Assembly: GCF_014656295.1 (NCBI RefSeq)
Contig: NZ_BNCD01000009.1
Span: 1-64,000, forward strand
Reading direction: 5' to 3'
DNA: 64,000 nt
From: Streptomyces sulfonofaciens
GTDB lineage: Bacteria; Actinomycetota; Actinomycetes; Streptomycetales; Streptomycetaceae
The position numbers and the translations under genes are program-made. Below, piece by piece: positions 36,219 through 45,075 of this stretch. Each line of letters starts with the position of its first letter. Position 1 is the first letter of the stretch. Below the pieces are notes generated by a model. That model did no database searches. It was not told the origin of the DNA and saw nothing but the letters and a program-made list of their open reading frames with translations.

Positions 36219-37937
36219 ATGAGGCAGAGCGGTGTACGTGGGGAGGGCGTACCCATCGGGGCGCGTGGCCCGGATGTCCGGTCGGCCCACGAGCTCGGGT
36301 GGGACGACAGCCTGTACCAGGAGGGCTCAGGCGCTGCCGGAGAGGCGGTGGCGGTCGCGGCCGGTGGTCGCGGCGGGCGCCACGGGCCGCCGGGTGGGCG
36401 CGAGGCGGCCGGTGCCGAGCGGCGCAGCGACGCCGGTGCGCCGCGGCGGGGCCGGCGGGTGCTGCGCTGGTCGGCGACCGTCCTCTCGGTGCTGATACTC
36501 GGCACGGCGGGCGCCGGCTACCTGTACTACCAGCACCTCAACGGCAACATCCGCACCGACCCGTTGAACATCGGCGACCACAAGGCACCCGCGCCCACCC
36601 CGAACGCCGCGGGTCAGACCCCCCTGAACATCCTGCTCATCGGCTCGGACGCGCGGGACACCAAGGAGAACCAGAAGCTCGGCGGCGCCCGGAGCACCTT
36701 CGGCGGCGCGCCGCGGGCGGACGTCCAGATGCTGGTGCACCTCTCGGCGGACCGCAGCAACATGTCCGTGGTGAGCATGCCGCGGGACACCCTGGTCCAG
36801 ATCCCGCAGTGCACCGACCCGAAGACCGGCCGCGTGTACCCGGCGAGCACCGAGCGGACCCTGGCGAACCAGTCGCTGGAGCGCGGCGGCCCCGGCTGCA
36901 CGGTCGCCACCTGGGAGCAGCTCACCGGCATCCACATCGACCACTTCATGATGGTCGACTTCGCGGGCGTGGTCTCCATGGCCGACGCCATCGGCGGCGT
37001 CCCCGTCTGTGTGGACGCCAACATCCACTCGAAGGACAGCCAGGGCCACGGCTCCGGGCTGAAGCTGACCAAGGGCACCCACTACATCAAGGGCGAGCAG
37101 GCCCTCCAGTGGCTGCGCACCCGGTACGGCTTCGAGGACGGCAGCGACATCGCGCGCACCAAGGCCCAGCACCAGTACATGAACTCGATGGTGCGCGAGC
37201 TGCGCAAGAACGCCACCCTGTCCAACCCGGGCAAGCTGCGCGGCATCGCCGAGGAGGCGACCAAGGCGCTCCGCGTCGACAACGGCCTGGACACCGTCAA
37301 GAAGCTCTACGACCTCAGCACCGAGCTGAAGAAGGTGCCCGCGGACCGCATCACCAGCACCACCATGCCGTACGACTACGTGGGCGCGCGGGTCGTGCCC
37401 AAGCCGGGCGACGCCGACCAGCTCTTCAGGCTGGTCCGCGACGACCTCGCGCTGGACGGCAAGAAGACCGGGGGCAAGAAGCCCGCGCCGCCGCCGGCGG
37501 CGTCCGAGGACGAGGCGGCACCGGACGGCGAGATCGCGGTACGGGTCCAGAACGGCACCCGCACGCCCACGCTGGCACCCGTCAGCGGCCGGGCCTCGGA
37601 AGTGGCGCAGCAACTGGGGCGGGAGGGCTTCACACGGGCCGTCGCGGACCCGACGACACCGCTCGCGCAGGAGCGGACGGTGCTGCGCTACCCGAGCGCG
37701 GACCTGGAGGGCGACGCGCAGCGGGTGGCCAAGGCGCTCGGTATTCCGCCGAGTGCCGTCGAGCGCTCGACGAACGTCACGGGCGTCACGCTGGTCGTCG
37801 GCGCCGACTGGCGTCTGGCGGGGCCTTACCCGAAGTCCGCCGGTACCGGCGACGACAAGGCTCCGAAGTCGGCCGACCCGCTCAACGGGGCGGACGCGTC
37901 CGCGTGCATGCACGTCAATCCGGCGTACTCGTGGTGA
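36219..37937 (+). CDS. LCP family protein 3, with LytR_C domain
   Basis: 572 aa. The ATG is chosen because GGGGAGG lies 6 nt upstream. The cytoplasmic N-terminus of about 80 residues has HELGWDDSLYQEGSG then an Arg/Gly-rich stretch; membrane helix about 85-106. LCP domain (about 130-350): NILLIGSDARDTKENQ, RADVQMLVHLSAD, SMPRDTLVQIPQCTD, CTVATWEQLTGIHIDHFMMVDF, and GEQALQWLRTRYGFEDGSDIARTKAQ. LytR_C domain (about 430-550) with IAVRVQNGTRTPTLAPVSG. It is 69 bp downstream of LCP 2, so probably co-transcribed, and convergent with the GT2 gene. Confidence 0.94.
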   Translation: MRQSGVRGEGVPIGARGPDVRSAHELGWDDSLYQEGSGAAGEAVAVAAGGRGGRHGPPGGREAAGAERRSDAGAPRRGRRVLRWSATVLSVLILGTAGAGYLYYQHLNGNIRTDPLNIGDHKAPAPTPNAAGQTPLNILLIGSDARDTKENQKLGGARSTFGGAPRADVQMLVHLSADRSNMSVVSMPRDTLVQIPQCTDPKTGRVYPASTERTLANQSLERGGPGCTVATWEQLTGIHIDHFMMVDFAGVVSMADAIGGVPVCVDANIHSKDSQGHGSGLKLTKGTHYIKGEQALQWLRTRYGFEDGSDIARTKAQHQYMNSMVRELRKNATLSNPGKLRGIAEEATKALRVDNGLDTVKKLYDLSTELKKVPADRITSTTMPYDYVGARVVPKPGDADQLFRLVRDDLALDGKKTGGKKPAPPPAASEDEAAPDGEIAVRVQNGTRTPTLAPVSGRASEVAQQLGREGFTRAVADPTTPLAQERTVLRYPSADLEGDAQRVAKALGIPPSAVERSTNVTGVTLVVGADWRLAGPYPKSAGTGDDKAPKSADPLNGADASACMHVNPAYSW

Positions 37938-38027
37938 GCGTTCCCCCTCGGCCCCCCGCCGCGCCGCGCAGGACTGCGCGTGCTCCCCGCGCGGGGCGGC
38001 TCCAGGCCACCGGGGGCGCGGGCGGGC

Positions 38028-39047
38028 TCAGCGGCGGCTGGCGATGACCCGCCTGGCCAGGGAGCGGGGACTGGTCAGGAAGCCCCAGCCCCAGCACATG
38101 TGCATCGTCGCCAGCGCCACCGGGATCCACTTCCGCGACCGCAGGGGCAGCCCCCGGCCCGCGGGGACCGAGCCCGCCAGGATCGCGGCCAGGTAGGCAC
38201 CGGGCACGAGCAGCGCCCACGGCGTGAGAGCCGCGCCCACCACCAGGCCGGCGGCGATCGCGCACAGGGCCGTCGGCGGGGCGAGGTAGCGGAGGTTGAT
38301 CGAGCCCTCGTGGTACCGGGCGACCACGTGCCGCCAGCGGCCGTAGTCCTTGTACTGCCGGGCGAGCGCCCGCACGCTCGGCCGCGGCCGGTAGGAGACC
38401 CGCAGTTCGGGCGAGAACCAGACCAGCCCGCCCGCCTCCCTGATCCGGAAGTTCAGCTCCCAGTCCTGGGCCCGGATGAACTCCTCGTTGTACCCGCCCT
38501 GCTGCTCCAGGGCCGTGCGCCTGAAGACGCCGAGGTAGACCGTCTCCGCGGGCCCCGCCGTGCCGCCCGTGTGGAACGCGGCGTTGCCCACCCCGATCTT
38601 CGAGGTCATCGCGGCGGCCACGGCCCGCTCCCAGTCGCTCTCGCCCTCGGCATGCATCACCCCGCCGACGTTCTGCGCGCCGGTCTCGTCCAGGAGCCGC
38701 ACCGCGGTGGCGATGTAGTCGGGCGAGAGCATGCCGTGGCCGTCCACGCGGACCACCACCGGATGGCGGGACGCCTTGATCGCGGCGTTCAGCGCGGCCG
38801 GGGTGCGGCCGGCGGGGTTGGGCACGGTGTGCACCCGCGGGTCCTCGCGGACGAGTTCCGCGGCGATCTCGTCGGTGCGGTCGGTGGAGGGACCGAGCGC
38901 GAGGACGACCTCCAGTTCGCCGTCGTACTGCTGGGCGAGGATCGCCTGCACCGCGGTGCGCAGGTGCCGCTCCTCGTTGAGTACGGGGATGACCACGGAC
39001 ACGGCGGGGGGCTTCTGGTCCGCGGAGCGGGAGGTGAGGGATTCCAT
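38028..39047 (-). CDS. Glycosyltransferase family 2 protein
   Basis: About 339 aa from MESLTS (AAAGAAGAC upstream; ATG at 39089 is an alternative). GT-A domain (about 15-245): AVSVVIPVLNEERHLRTAVQAIL, ALGPSTDRTDEIA, the DxD-like VRVDGHGMLSPDYIATAV, and the acceptor/base region FIRAQDWELNFRIREAGG. The C-terminus has two or three hydrophobic helices (about 255-325), so it is membrane-associated. It is similar to ExoA/succinoglycan-type GT2 enzymes. It lies convergent to LCP 3 and divergent from LCP 4, suggesting it makes a wall or capsule polymer that the LCP proteins attach (inference). Confidence 0.9.
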   Translation of the reverse strand: MESLTSRSADQKPPAVSVVIPVLNEERHLRTAVQAILAQQYDGELEVVLALGPSTDRTDEIAAELVREDPRVHTVPNPAGRTPAALNAAIKASRHPVVVRVDGHGMLSPDYIATAVRLLDETGAQNVGGVMHAEGESDWERAVAAAMTSKIGVGNAAFHTGGTAGPAETVYLGVFRRTALEQQGGYNEEFIRAQDWELNFRIREAGGLVWFSPELRVSYRPRPSVRALARQYKDYGRWRHVVARYHEGSINLRYLAPPTALCAIAAGLVVGAALTPWALLVPGAYLAAILAGSVPAGRGLPLRSRKWIPVALATMHMCWGWGFLTSPRSLARRVIASRR

Positions 39048-39318
39048 GTCTTCTTTCGGCGTTCTCTCGGCCGGGGGCGCGGCTGCCACCGGCAGAACCG
39101 GCCGCCTCCCGGCGTGCGGTCCGCACGGGTGGCGCCCGGCCGCGGTTCTGCGCCCGCGGCACGGCGGCTTCAGCCCGTCACGTTACCGCGTACGGGGGAA
39201 GGGGGCGCGCGTCCGGGGGACACCGCCGCGCGCCGTCCGGCCGTAGCAGCGGGCCGGATTTCGTATGGACGTACTGTTCTGGGCGATCGTCCGGCCCCAG
39301 CACCGCGGAGGTGCCCCT

Positions 39319-40920
39319 GTGCCCACGCCGCCCCGCTCGCCCGCCCGCCACGACCGCCCGCCCCACCCGCCGCGCCGCACCCCGCGCCCCGCGCCCGCCC
39401 CCCGGCCGCGCGCCGCCATGGCTCCGGCCGGGCAGGAAGGGGTGGGCGCGGAGCGCTCCCGGTCGAGGGCGGCGACGGGCGGCGGGCGGGCGGCGGGACG
39501 GCGCAGGCCGGGGCCCCCTCCGAGACCCCCGAGACGGTGGGGGAACCCCCGCTGGGCGATGCGCACCGCGACCACCGTCTCGGTGCTGGTCCTGGCCGCG
39601 GCGGGCATCGGGCACGCGGTGGTCAGCAGCCTGAACGGCGGGATCGACCGCGTCGACCCGTTCAAGGACATGAAGAACCGGCCGGAGCCCGGCCACGGCA
39701 TGAACGTCCTGCTGGTCGGCACCGACGGCCGCGACAGGATCACGCCGGAGGAGCGGACCGCCTACCGGCTGGGCGGCGCGCCCTGCCACTGCACCGACAC
39801 GATGATGATCGTGCACCTCTCGGAGGACCGCGGCCGGGCCAGCGTGGTGAGCCTGCCCCGGGACTCGTACGCGGTGGTCCCCTCCCGCCGCGACCCGGGC
39901 ACCGGCCGGCTGCTCCCGGCCCATCCCGTCAAGATCAACGCGGCGTACGCGGAGGGCGGGCCGCAGCTCACCGTGCGCACCGTCGAGCACATGACCGGAG
40001 TCAAGATCGACCACTACCTGGAGGTCGACTTCACCAGCTTCATGAAGACGGTGGACGTGCTGGGCGGAGTGGAGATCTGCACGCCGAGCCGTCTGACGGA
40101 CGCCTACACCGGCCTCGACCTGAGCGCGGGCCGCCACCGGCTGGGTGGCGGCGAGGCGCTCCAGTACGTGCGCTCGCGGCACATCGACGGGGCGGCCGAC
40201 CTGGGGCGGATGCAGCGCCAGCAGCGGTTCCTCGCCTCGCTGATCTCCGAGGCGACCTCCTCGGGCGTCCTGCTGAACCCGGTGAAGTTCGCCGGTCTCA
40301 CCCGGACCGTGCTCGGCTCGGTGCGCGCGGACGGCGACCTCGGGCCGCGCGAGATGCTGGACCTCGGGCGCGCGATGCGGGGGTTCTCTCCGTCGTCGTC
40401 CGAGTTCGCGACCGTTCCGATCCGGGCGGCTGGGCTGCCCGTGAAGGGGCTCGGCGAAACGGTGCGGTGGGACGGCGCCAAGGCGCGGGAGCTCTTCGAC
40501 GCCATCCGTGAGGACCGGCCGCTCTCGCCCGCCGCAGGCCCCCGGCAGGTCCGGGTGGTGGAGGTGGCGCCGCAGGGGATCCGGGTGCAGGTCGACAACG
40601 GCACGGCCACACCGGGGCTCGCCAGGCGCGTCGACACGGCGCTCAGGTCCACCGGGTTCCGTACGACGGGCACCCCCCGGACCGCGAAGGAGCACGACGT
40701 GCGGCGGACGGTCATCCTGTACGACCCGCACTGGAACCGTTCCGCGAGGTCCCTGGCCGCGGCCCTGCCCGGCAGCGAACTGCGGGCGGCGCCCGGCCGG
40801 GGCGCGGTGCTCAAGGTGATCGCCGGCTCCGACTTCAGGGAGGTCACCCGGGTCCGCACAAAGACCGCGGGGGCCGGGGGCACGGACACGGTGCGGGGGG
40901 ACCAGGTGGCGTGCACCTGA
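39319..40920 (+). CDS. LCP family protein 4, with LytR_C-like C-terminus
   Basis: 533 aa; GTG start with CGGAGGTG 5 nt upstream. The cytoplasmic N-terminus is highly Pro/Arg-rich (1-80); membrane helix about 82-101. LCP domain (about 120-340): NVLLVGTDGRDRITPEERT, HCTDTMMIVHLSED, SLPRDSYAVVPSRRDPG, KINAAYAEGGPQLTVRTVEHMTGVKIDHYLEVDF, and EALQYVRSRHIDGAADLGRMQRQQRF. The C-terminal about 100 residues (QVRVVEVAPQGIRVQVDNGTATPGLARRVD) resemble LytR_C, ending with a Cys. It diverges from the GT2 gene over a gap of about 270 bp. Confidence 0.93.
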   Translation: MPTPPRSPARHDRPPHPPRRTPRPAPAPRPRAAMAPAGQEGVGAERSRSRAATGGGRAAGRRRPGPPPRPPRRWGNPRWAMRTATTVSVLVLAAAGIGHAVVSSLNGGIDRVDPFKDMKNRPEPGHGMNVLLVGTDGRDRITPEERTAYRLGGAPCHCTDTMMIVHLSEDRGRASVVSLPRDSYAVVPSRRDPGTGRLLPAHPVKINAAYAEGGPQLTVRTVEHMTGVKIDHYLEVDFTSFMKTVDVLGGVEICTPSRLTDAYTGLDLSAGRHRLGGGEALQYVRSRHIDGAADLGRMQRQQRFLASLISEATSSGVLLNPVKFAGLTRTVLGSVRADGDLGPREMLDLGRAMRGFSPSSSEFATVPIRAAGLPVKGLGETVRWDGAKARELFDAIREDRPLSPAAGPRQVRVVEVAPQGIRVQVDNGTATPGLARRVDTALRSTGFRTTGTPRTAKEHDVRRTVILYDPHWNRSARSLAAALPGSELRAAPGRGAVLKVIAGSDFREVTRVRTKTAGAGGTDTVRGDQVACT

Positions 40921-41183
40921 GCGACCGGGGGCCGGCCCGGCGCCCTGGCGGGGCGGCGCCCTGGCGGGGGGCCGCGGGGGAGGCACGGGCCGCGGGAGGA
41001 CGGCGCGCGGTGCCCCGGCCGGTGAGCCCGCCTTCTGTGGTGTGCGCCACAAATGTCATGCGGCACACCCCAAGGGCGCCCCCGCCCCCTTTGCCACCCC
41101 CCTACCACCCCTGTTTGCATCAGGTCTGCAACATCCCCGACCCGAAACATCCCGCGTCCTGTAAGCGCCGGGGGCGCAGCCTG

Positions 41184-41189
41184 CACACT
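41184..41189 (+). promoter_or_regulatory. -10-like CACACT just before LCP gene 5
   Basis: 7 nt upstream of the ATG at 41197, which has no Shine-Dalgarno. It resembles the leaderless pattern seen elsewhere in the window, with a weak match at the first base. Confidence 0.3.
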
Positions 41190-41196
41190 GGCCCGT

Positions 41197-42576
41197 ATGA
41201 GTGAATGGCAAGGGGGCTCCTCCCGTCCGGGGCGCACCGGAAACAGCGGGGGCCGGCCCGACGAGAGAGGCCAGGACCGCTACGGACGCGGCAGCGGCAG
41301 CGCACAGCCGGAGGGCGCGCGTGTGATGCCGCACATCCAGCGCGGGCAGGCTCCCCGGCCGCGCCCGTCCGCCCCGCCGTACGGCGCCCCCACCAGACGG
41401 CCGGGCATCCCGCCCCAGCCGTCCGGCAGACCCGGTGGCTCGTACTCCGACGGTTTCGAGGGCCCGGGCGGCCCCGGGGCGTACGACAGCGGGTACAACA
41501 CGGGCCAGGTCTACGGCTCACCGCAGCACGGCGGCCACGGCGGCGGTGACGGCTACGACGGGTACGACGGCTACGGCCCCGCCGGCGCCCGCCCCCGGCC
41601 GAACTGGGGCCGCCGGATCAAGGCCGGCGTCATCACCCTGGTCGTCGTGGTGGTCGTGGCCTCCGTGGGCACCTACTTCTGGGCCGACTCAAAGCTGCGG
41701 CGGGACGTGGACCTCTCCAAGGTCATCAACCGGCCCGAGGCGGGCGACGGCACCAACTACCTGATCGTCGGATCCGACAGCCGAGAGGGCATGTCCGACG
41801 AGCAGAAGAAGGAACTGCACACCGGGTCCGCGGCGGGCAAGCGCACCGACTCGATGATCATCCTGCACGTCGGCGACAACGGCGACACGATGATCTCGCT
41901 GCCCCGCGACTCGGACGTGGAGATCCCCACCTTCAAGGGCTCCGAGTCCGGCAAGACGTTCCCGGGCACCGGCAGGCACACCAAGCTCAACGCCACCTAT
42001 GCCATGGACGGCCCCGAGCTGCTGGTGCGCACCATCGAGTACAACACCGGCCTGCGCATCGACCACTACGCGGAGATAGGCTTCGCCGGCTTCGCGAACA
42101 TCGTCGACGCGGTCGGCGGTGTGGAGATGACCCTGGACCAGGGCTTCAAGGACACGTACTCGGGCGCCGACTTCAAGGCGGGGAAGCAGACCCTCAACGG
42201 CCAGCAGGCCCTGGCCTTCGTCCGCACCCGGCACGCGTTCGCGGCCAGCGACCTCCAGCGCACGAAGAACCAGCAGAAGTTCCTGGCGGCCCTCGCCCAC
42301 CAGGTGGCCACGCCGTCGACCGTGCTCAACCCGTTCAAGCTCTACCCGGTGCTGGGTGCGGGACTGGACTCGCTGATCGTCGACAAGGACATGAGCCTGT
42401 TCGACCTGGCGTCCATGTTCTGGGCGATGAAGGGCGTCTCCGGCGGGGACGGCAAGCAGCTCAACATGCCGATCTCCGGCTCGGTGGGCGGCAACCTGGT
42501 CTGGGACAAGGCGAAGGTCAAGACGCTGGTGGACGAGTTGAGGAACGACGAGAAGGTGACGGTGTCGGGCAACTGA
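41197..42576 (+). CDS. LCP family protein 5
   Basis: 459 aa. The cytoplasmic N-terminus (1-140) is Gly/Arg/Pro/Tyr-rich and disordered (GGSYSDGFEGPG, GYDGYDGYGP). Membrane helix about 144-167. LCP domain (about 185-410): NYLIVGSDSREGMSDEQKK, GKRTDSMIILHVGDN, SLPRDSDVEIPTF, KLNATYAMDGPELLVRTIEYNTGLRIDHYAEIGF, and GQQALAFVRTRHAFAASDLQRTKNQQKF. There is no LytR_C domain, unlike LCP 2-4. The probable function is again glycopolymer ligation to peptidoglycan. Confidence 0.93.
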   Translation: MSEWQGGSSRPGRTGNSGGRPDERGQDRYGRGSGSAQPEGARVMPHIQRGQAPRPRPSAPPYGAPTRRPGIPPQPSGRPGGSYSDGFEGPGGPGAYDSGYNTGQVYGSPQHGGHGGGDGYDGYDGYGPAGARPRPNWGRRIKAGVITLVVVVVVASVGTYFWADSKLRRDVDLSKVINRPEAGDGTNYLIVGSDSREGMSDEQKKELHTGSAAGKRTDSMIILHVGDNGDTMISLPRDSDVEIPTFKGSESGKTFPGTGRHTKLNATYAMDGPELLVRTIEYNTGLRIDHYAEIGFAGFANIVDAVGGVEMTLDQGFKDTYSGADFKAGKQTLNGQQALAFVRTRHAFAASDLQRTKNQQKFLAALAHQVATPSTVLNPFKLYPVLGAGLDSLIVDKDMSLFDLASMFWAMKGVSGGDGKQLNMPISGSVGGNLVWDKAKVKTLVDELRNDEKVTVSGN

Positions 42577-42719
42577 GCAGGCCCCGCCCCGCCTCCGTGC
42601 CGCCACGGCCCGCCGACCCGTTCGGCGGGCCGTCGGCGTACCGTGCCCGCCAGGGCGGCGCACGGCGTCCGCACCTCCGCCCCCCGTCCTCCGCCTTTCG
42701 GACCCAGTGAGGCAGCCAC

Positions 42720-43649
42720 GTGCTGAACGACACCCCCGCGACGACACCGCCGCCCGCCGGCGCGCCTGCCACCGCGCCCGACGAGCGCGCCCGGGTCGCG
42801 CGGTTCCGCGCGTCGCTCGGGCTCGACGCGCTCGTCGACGTCCACACCCACTTCATGCCGCAGCGCGTCCTGAGCAAGGTGTGGGCGTACTTCGACGCGG
42901 CGGGGCCGCTGGTCGGCCGCCGCTGGCCGATCACCTACCGGGCCGACGAGGAACGGCGGCTCGAGGTGCTCAGGGGATTCGGGGTGCGGGCCTTCACCTC
43001 CCTGCTCTACCCCCATCGGCCGGGCATGGCCCGGTGGCTGAACGACTGGGCGGCCGACTTCGCCGCCCGCACGCCCGACTGCCTGCACACGGCGACGTTC
43101 TTCGCGGAGCCGGAGGCCGCCGCCGACGTCCGCCGTGCCCTGGCGCAGGGCGCACGGGTCTTCAAGTGCCATGTGCAGGTCGGCGGCTTCGACCCCAACG
43201 ATCCGCTGCTCGACGAGGTCTGGGGGCTGCTGGCCGACGCCGGGGTGCCGGTGGTGACGCACTGCGGCTCCGGTCCCGCGCCCGCCGCCTTCACCGGCCC
43301 CGGTCCGATCGCGGCACTGCTCGCCCGCCACCCCCGGCTGCGACTGGTCGTCGCCCACCTGGGCATGCCGGAGTACGAGGACTTCCTCGACCTGGCCGAA
43401 CGCCATGCCGGGGTGATGCTGGACACCACGATGGCGTTCACGCCCTTCACGGAGTCCGAGGCCCCCTTCCCCCGCAGGGCCCTGCCCCGGCTGGCCGCCC
43501 TCGGCGACCGCGTACTCCTGGGCACCGACTTCCCCAACATCCCCTACGCCTACGGCGACGCCCTCACGGCCCTGGAGCGCACCGGCCTCGGCACCGCGTG
43601 GCTCCGCGCGGTCTGCCACGACAACGGGGCGCGGGTCTTCGGGCTGTGA
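42720..43649 (+). CDS. Amidohydrolase family 2 protein (ACMSD-like)
   Basis: 309 aa; GTG start with TGAGG 7 nt upstream. TIM-barrel metal hydrolase: N-terminal HxH site in DVHTHFMPQRVL, the later metal/active residues in VVTHCGSGPAP and VVAHLGMPEYEDF, and the C-terminal Asp in LLGTDFPNIPYAYGDAL. Members are zinc-dependent decarboxylases or hydrolases (ACMSD, gamma-resorcylate decarboxylase); substrate here unknown. Single gene, no pathway partner adjacent. Confidence 0.87.
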   Translation: MLNDTPATTPPPAGAPATAPDERARVARFRASLGLDALVDVHTHFMPQRVLSKVWAYFDAAGPLVGRRWPITYRADEERRLEVLRGFGVRAFTSLLYPHRPGMARWLNDWAADFAARTPDCLHTATFFAEPEAAADVRRALAQGARVFKCHVQVGGFDPNDPLLDEVWGLLADAGVPVVTHCGSGPAPAAFTGPGPIAALLARHPRLRLVVAHLGMPEYEDFLDLAERHAGVMLDTTMAFTPFTESEAPFPRRALPRLAALGDRVLLGTDFPNIPYAYGDALTALERTGLGTAWLRAVCHDNGARVFGL

Positions 43650-44375
43650 GCGTCCCCGGGAATCCGCGCGCCGCCCGGCTCGTCCGGCTCTGCTCGGCAC
43701 ATCCTCTGGAGGAGGGTCGCCGGTGCTTCGCGTGCTCGTCGGCAGCCCGCCCGGGCGAGGGGGCGCAGGGGGCGGCCTCCCCGCCTTGCGGGGTGCGGCG
43801 GTGCCGGACGTTTGGGCGGGCTGCCGTCGTGCGGTTCTCCTTGTTCCCTGCGCCGGCCGGCTGCGGCGCTGCGTGACGGGAGGTGTCCCGGTTCCTGTCG
43901 AACGCCCGTGCCGGCCGGCTACGGCAGAACGTCGCCGGGACCGCCACCCGCGTGCAAGCGGTGACAGGCCGGCCGGTCCTCCCCGGCCGTTCGACAGTCA
44001 CGACGATGTCGGGCGGTGTTGTGCCCCCAACGGCGGTTGCTCCGACGCACCGGAGCACCCGGGCGGACGTGCCACGTGCCCCGTGCATGTCGATCCGGAC
44101 CTCGAAAAAGCCTCCGCCCTGCGAGGGATCCTGCCAGGGGAGGCCTCTCCGAGAGGATGCCGCCGGCATGTCCCCGTGATCGTCAGTGGTACTGCGCCGG
44201 TCACCCCGGCCGCGTGGGATCCGAGACCGGGAAGGCGGCGGACCAGCAGGCTTGGCAGACGTCAGGCGGTTTCCCGTTCCGTCAACCGTGATCGCTTGAC
44301 CCACACGCCCGTCCCTCGGGAGCATCAGTCCCAGACGCGAGGCACTGCCAGCGGCATGGGAGGGGGATCCAGACC
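43650..44375. other. Gene-poor 726-bp region at the edge of a regulator cassette
   Basis: No ORF here is convincing: candidates on both strands are rich in Arg/Pro/Cys and lack domains. GC content falls somewhat towards 44280-44375. TTGACC at about 44296-44301 could be a -35 element for the downstream cassette; no clear -10. It could contain a decayed gene, since XRE/DUF397-type cassettes are often mobile. Confidence 0.35.
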
Positions 44376-44567
44376 ATGAAGGTCACCAAGCTGGTCAGCA
44401 CGTGCGACATCAAGGACTGCCCGACGATCTACGCGACAGATCGCGGCACCGTCTTGGTGCAGGGCGGGACGCCAACGGACCACGGGCTTCAGATTCCCGC
44501 TCATGAAACCCTGGTCGAGATCCCGATGGAACTGCTCCAGAAGGCCATCCGTGACAAGCTCATCTAA
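44376..44567 (+). CDS. Small hypothetical protein of the regulator cassette, 63 aa
   Basis: Good ribosome-binding site (GGAGGGGG, 7 nt spacing) before the ATG. Sequence: KVTKLVSTCDIKDCPTIYAT, with two Cys five residues apart, then GTVLVQGGTPTDHGLQIP and an acidic/hydrophobic C-terminal helix (ETLVEIPMELLQKAIRDKLI). It is probably a compact beta/alpha protein. The family is known to me only as a small ORF found next to DUF6879 genes. Its last 17 nt overlap the DUF6879 start, implying translational coupling. Confidence 0.7.
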   Translation: MKVTKLVSTCDIKDCPTIYATDRGTVLVQGGTPTDHGLQIPAHETLVEIPMELLQKAIRDKLI

Positions 44568-45075
44568 GACCCTCGGCGACCTCTTCGGCTCCTTCCGGCG
44601 TGAGGCCTTTCGTCTGGAGACCCTGGACGACTACAGCAAGTCCGGGAACGTCGACGCGTATCACACCTACTTGGCCGGGGAACCGCAGCCGGAGGACTAC
44701 AACTCCGGGTGGGTGGAGGAACTCCGCTCGCACACCGAGAACGGCAAGCGGGTCCATCGGGTGCACATTGTGTCGCGCCCGCTCACGGACTATCTCCGAT
44801 TTGAACTCGGGTGGGGCTACCGGAAGAACATGACCGGCGGTGAAGAATTCTCCATCCTCGACGTCACCGACAGGCTCAATCCGCTGGCCGGCGTCCCGGA
44901 CTTCTGGTGCTTCGATTCCGAGTCCGTGGCCGTGATGAACTACGACGGGGCGGGAAAGTACCTGGGCTCAAAAGCGCTGGAGCCGGAACGGGTGGCGGAG
45001 TTCACCAGGTACCGCGACACGGCACTCGCCCACGCGGAACCGTTCACCGAATGGTGGGCCAAGTACGGGGCGTGA
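44551..45075 (+). CDS. DUF6879 family protein
   Basis: 174 aa from the GTG at 44551, inside the end of the upstream ORF (17-nt overlap). Core: LGDLFGSFRREAFRLETLDDY, then GKRVHRVHIVSRPLTDYLRFELGW and DFWCFDSESVAVMNYDGAGKYLG, the pattern of the actinobacterial DUF6879 family. It is soluble and globular with no metal motif. Function unknown; family members are usually beside Scr1/WhiJ-like XRE regulators. It overlaps the next gene by GTGA, so all three cassette genes are coupled. Confidence 0.85.
   Translation: MTSSSKTLGDLFGSFRREAFRLETLDDYSKSGNVDAYHTYLAGEPQPEDYNSGWVEELRSHTENGKRVHRVHIVSRPLTDYLRFELGWGYRKNMTGGEEFSILDVTDRLNPLAGVPDFWCFDSESVAVMNYDGAGKYLGSKALEPERVAEFTRYRDTALAHAEPFTEWWAKYGA

Noticed and set aside
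43564..44325. Minus-strand ORF of 253 codons in the gap before the regulator cassette
   Set aside because: It overlaps the end of the amidohydrolase gene, is Arg/Pro/Thr-rich, has no domain or ribosome site, and its plus-strand counterparts are no better.
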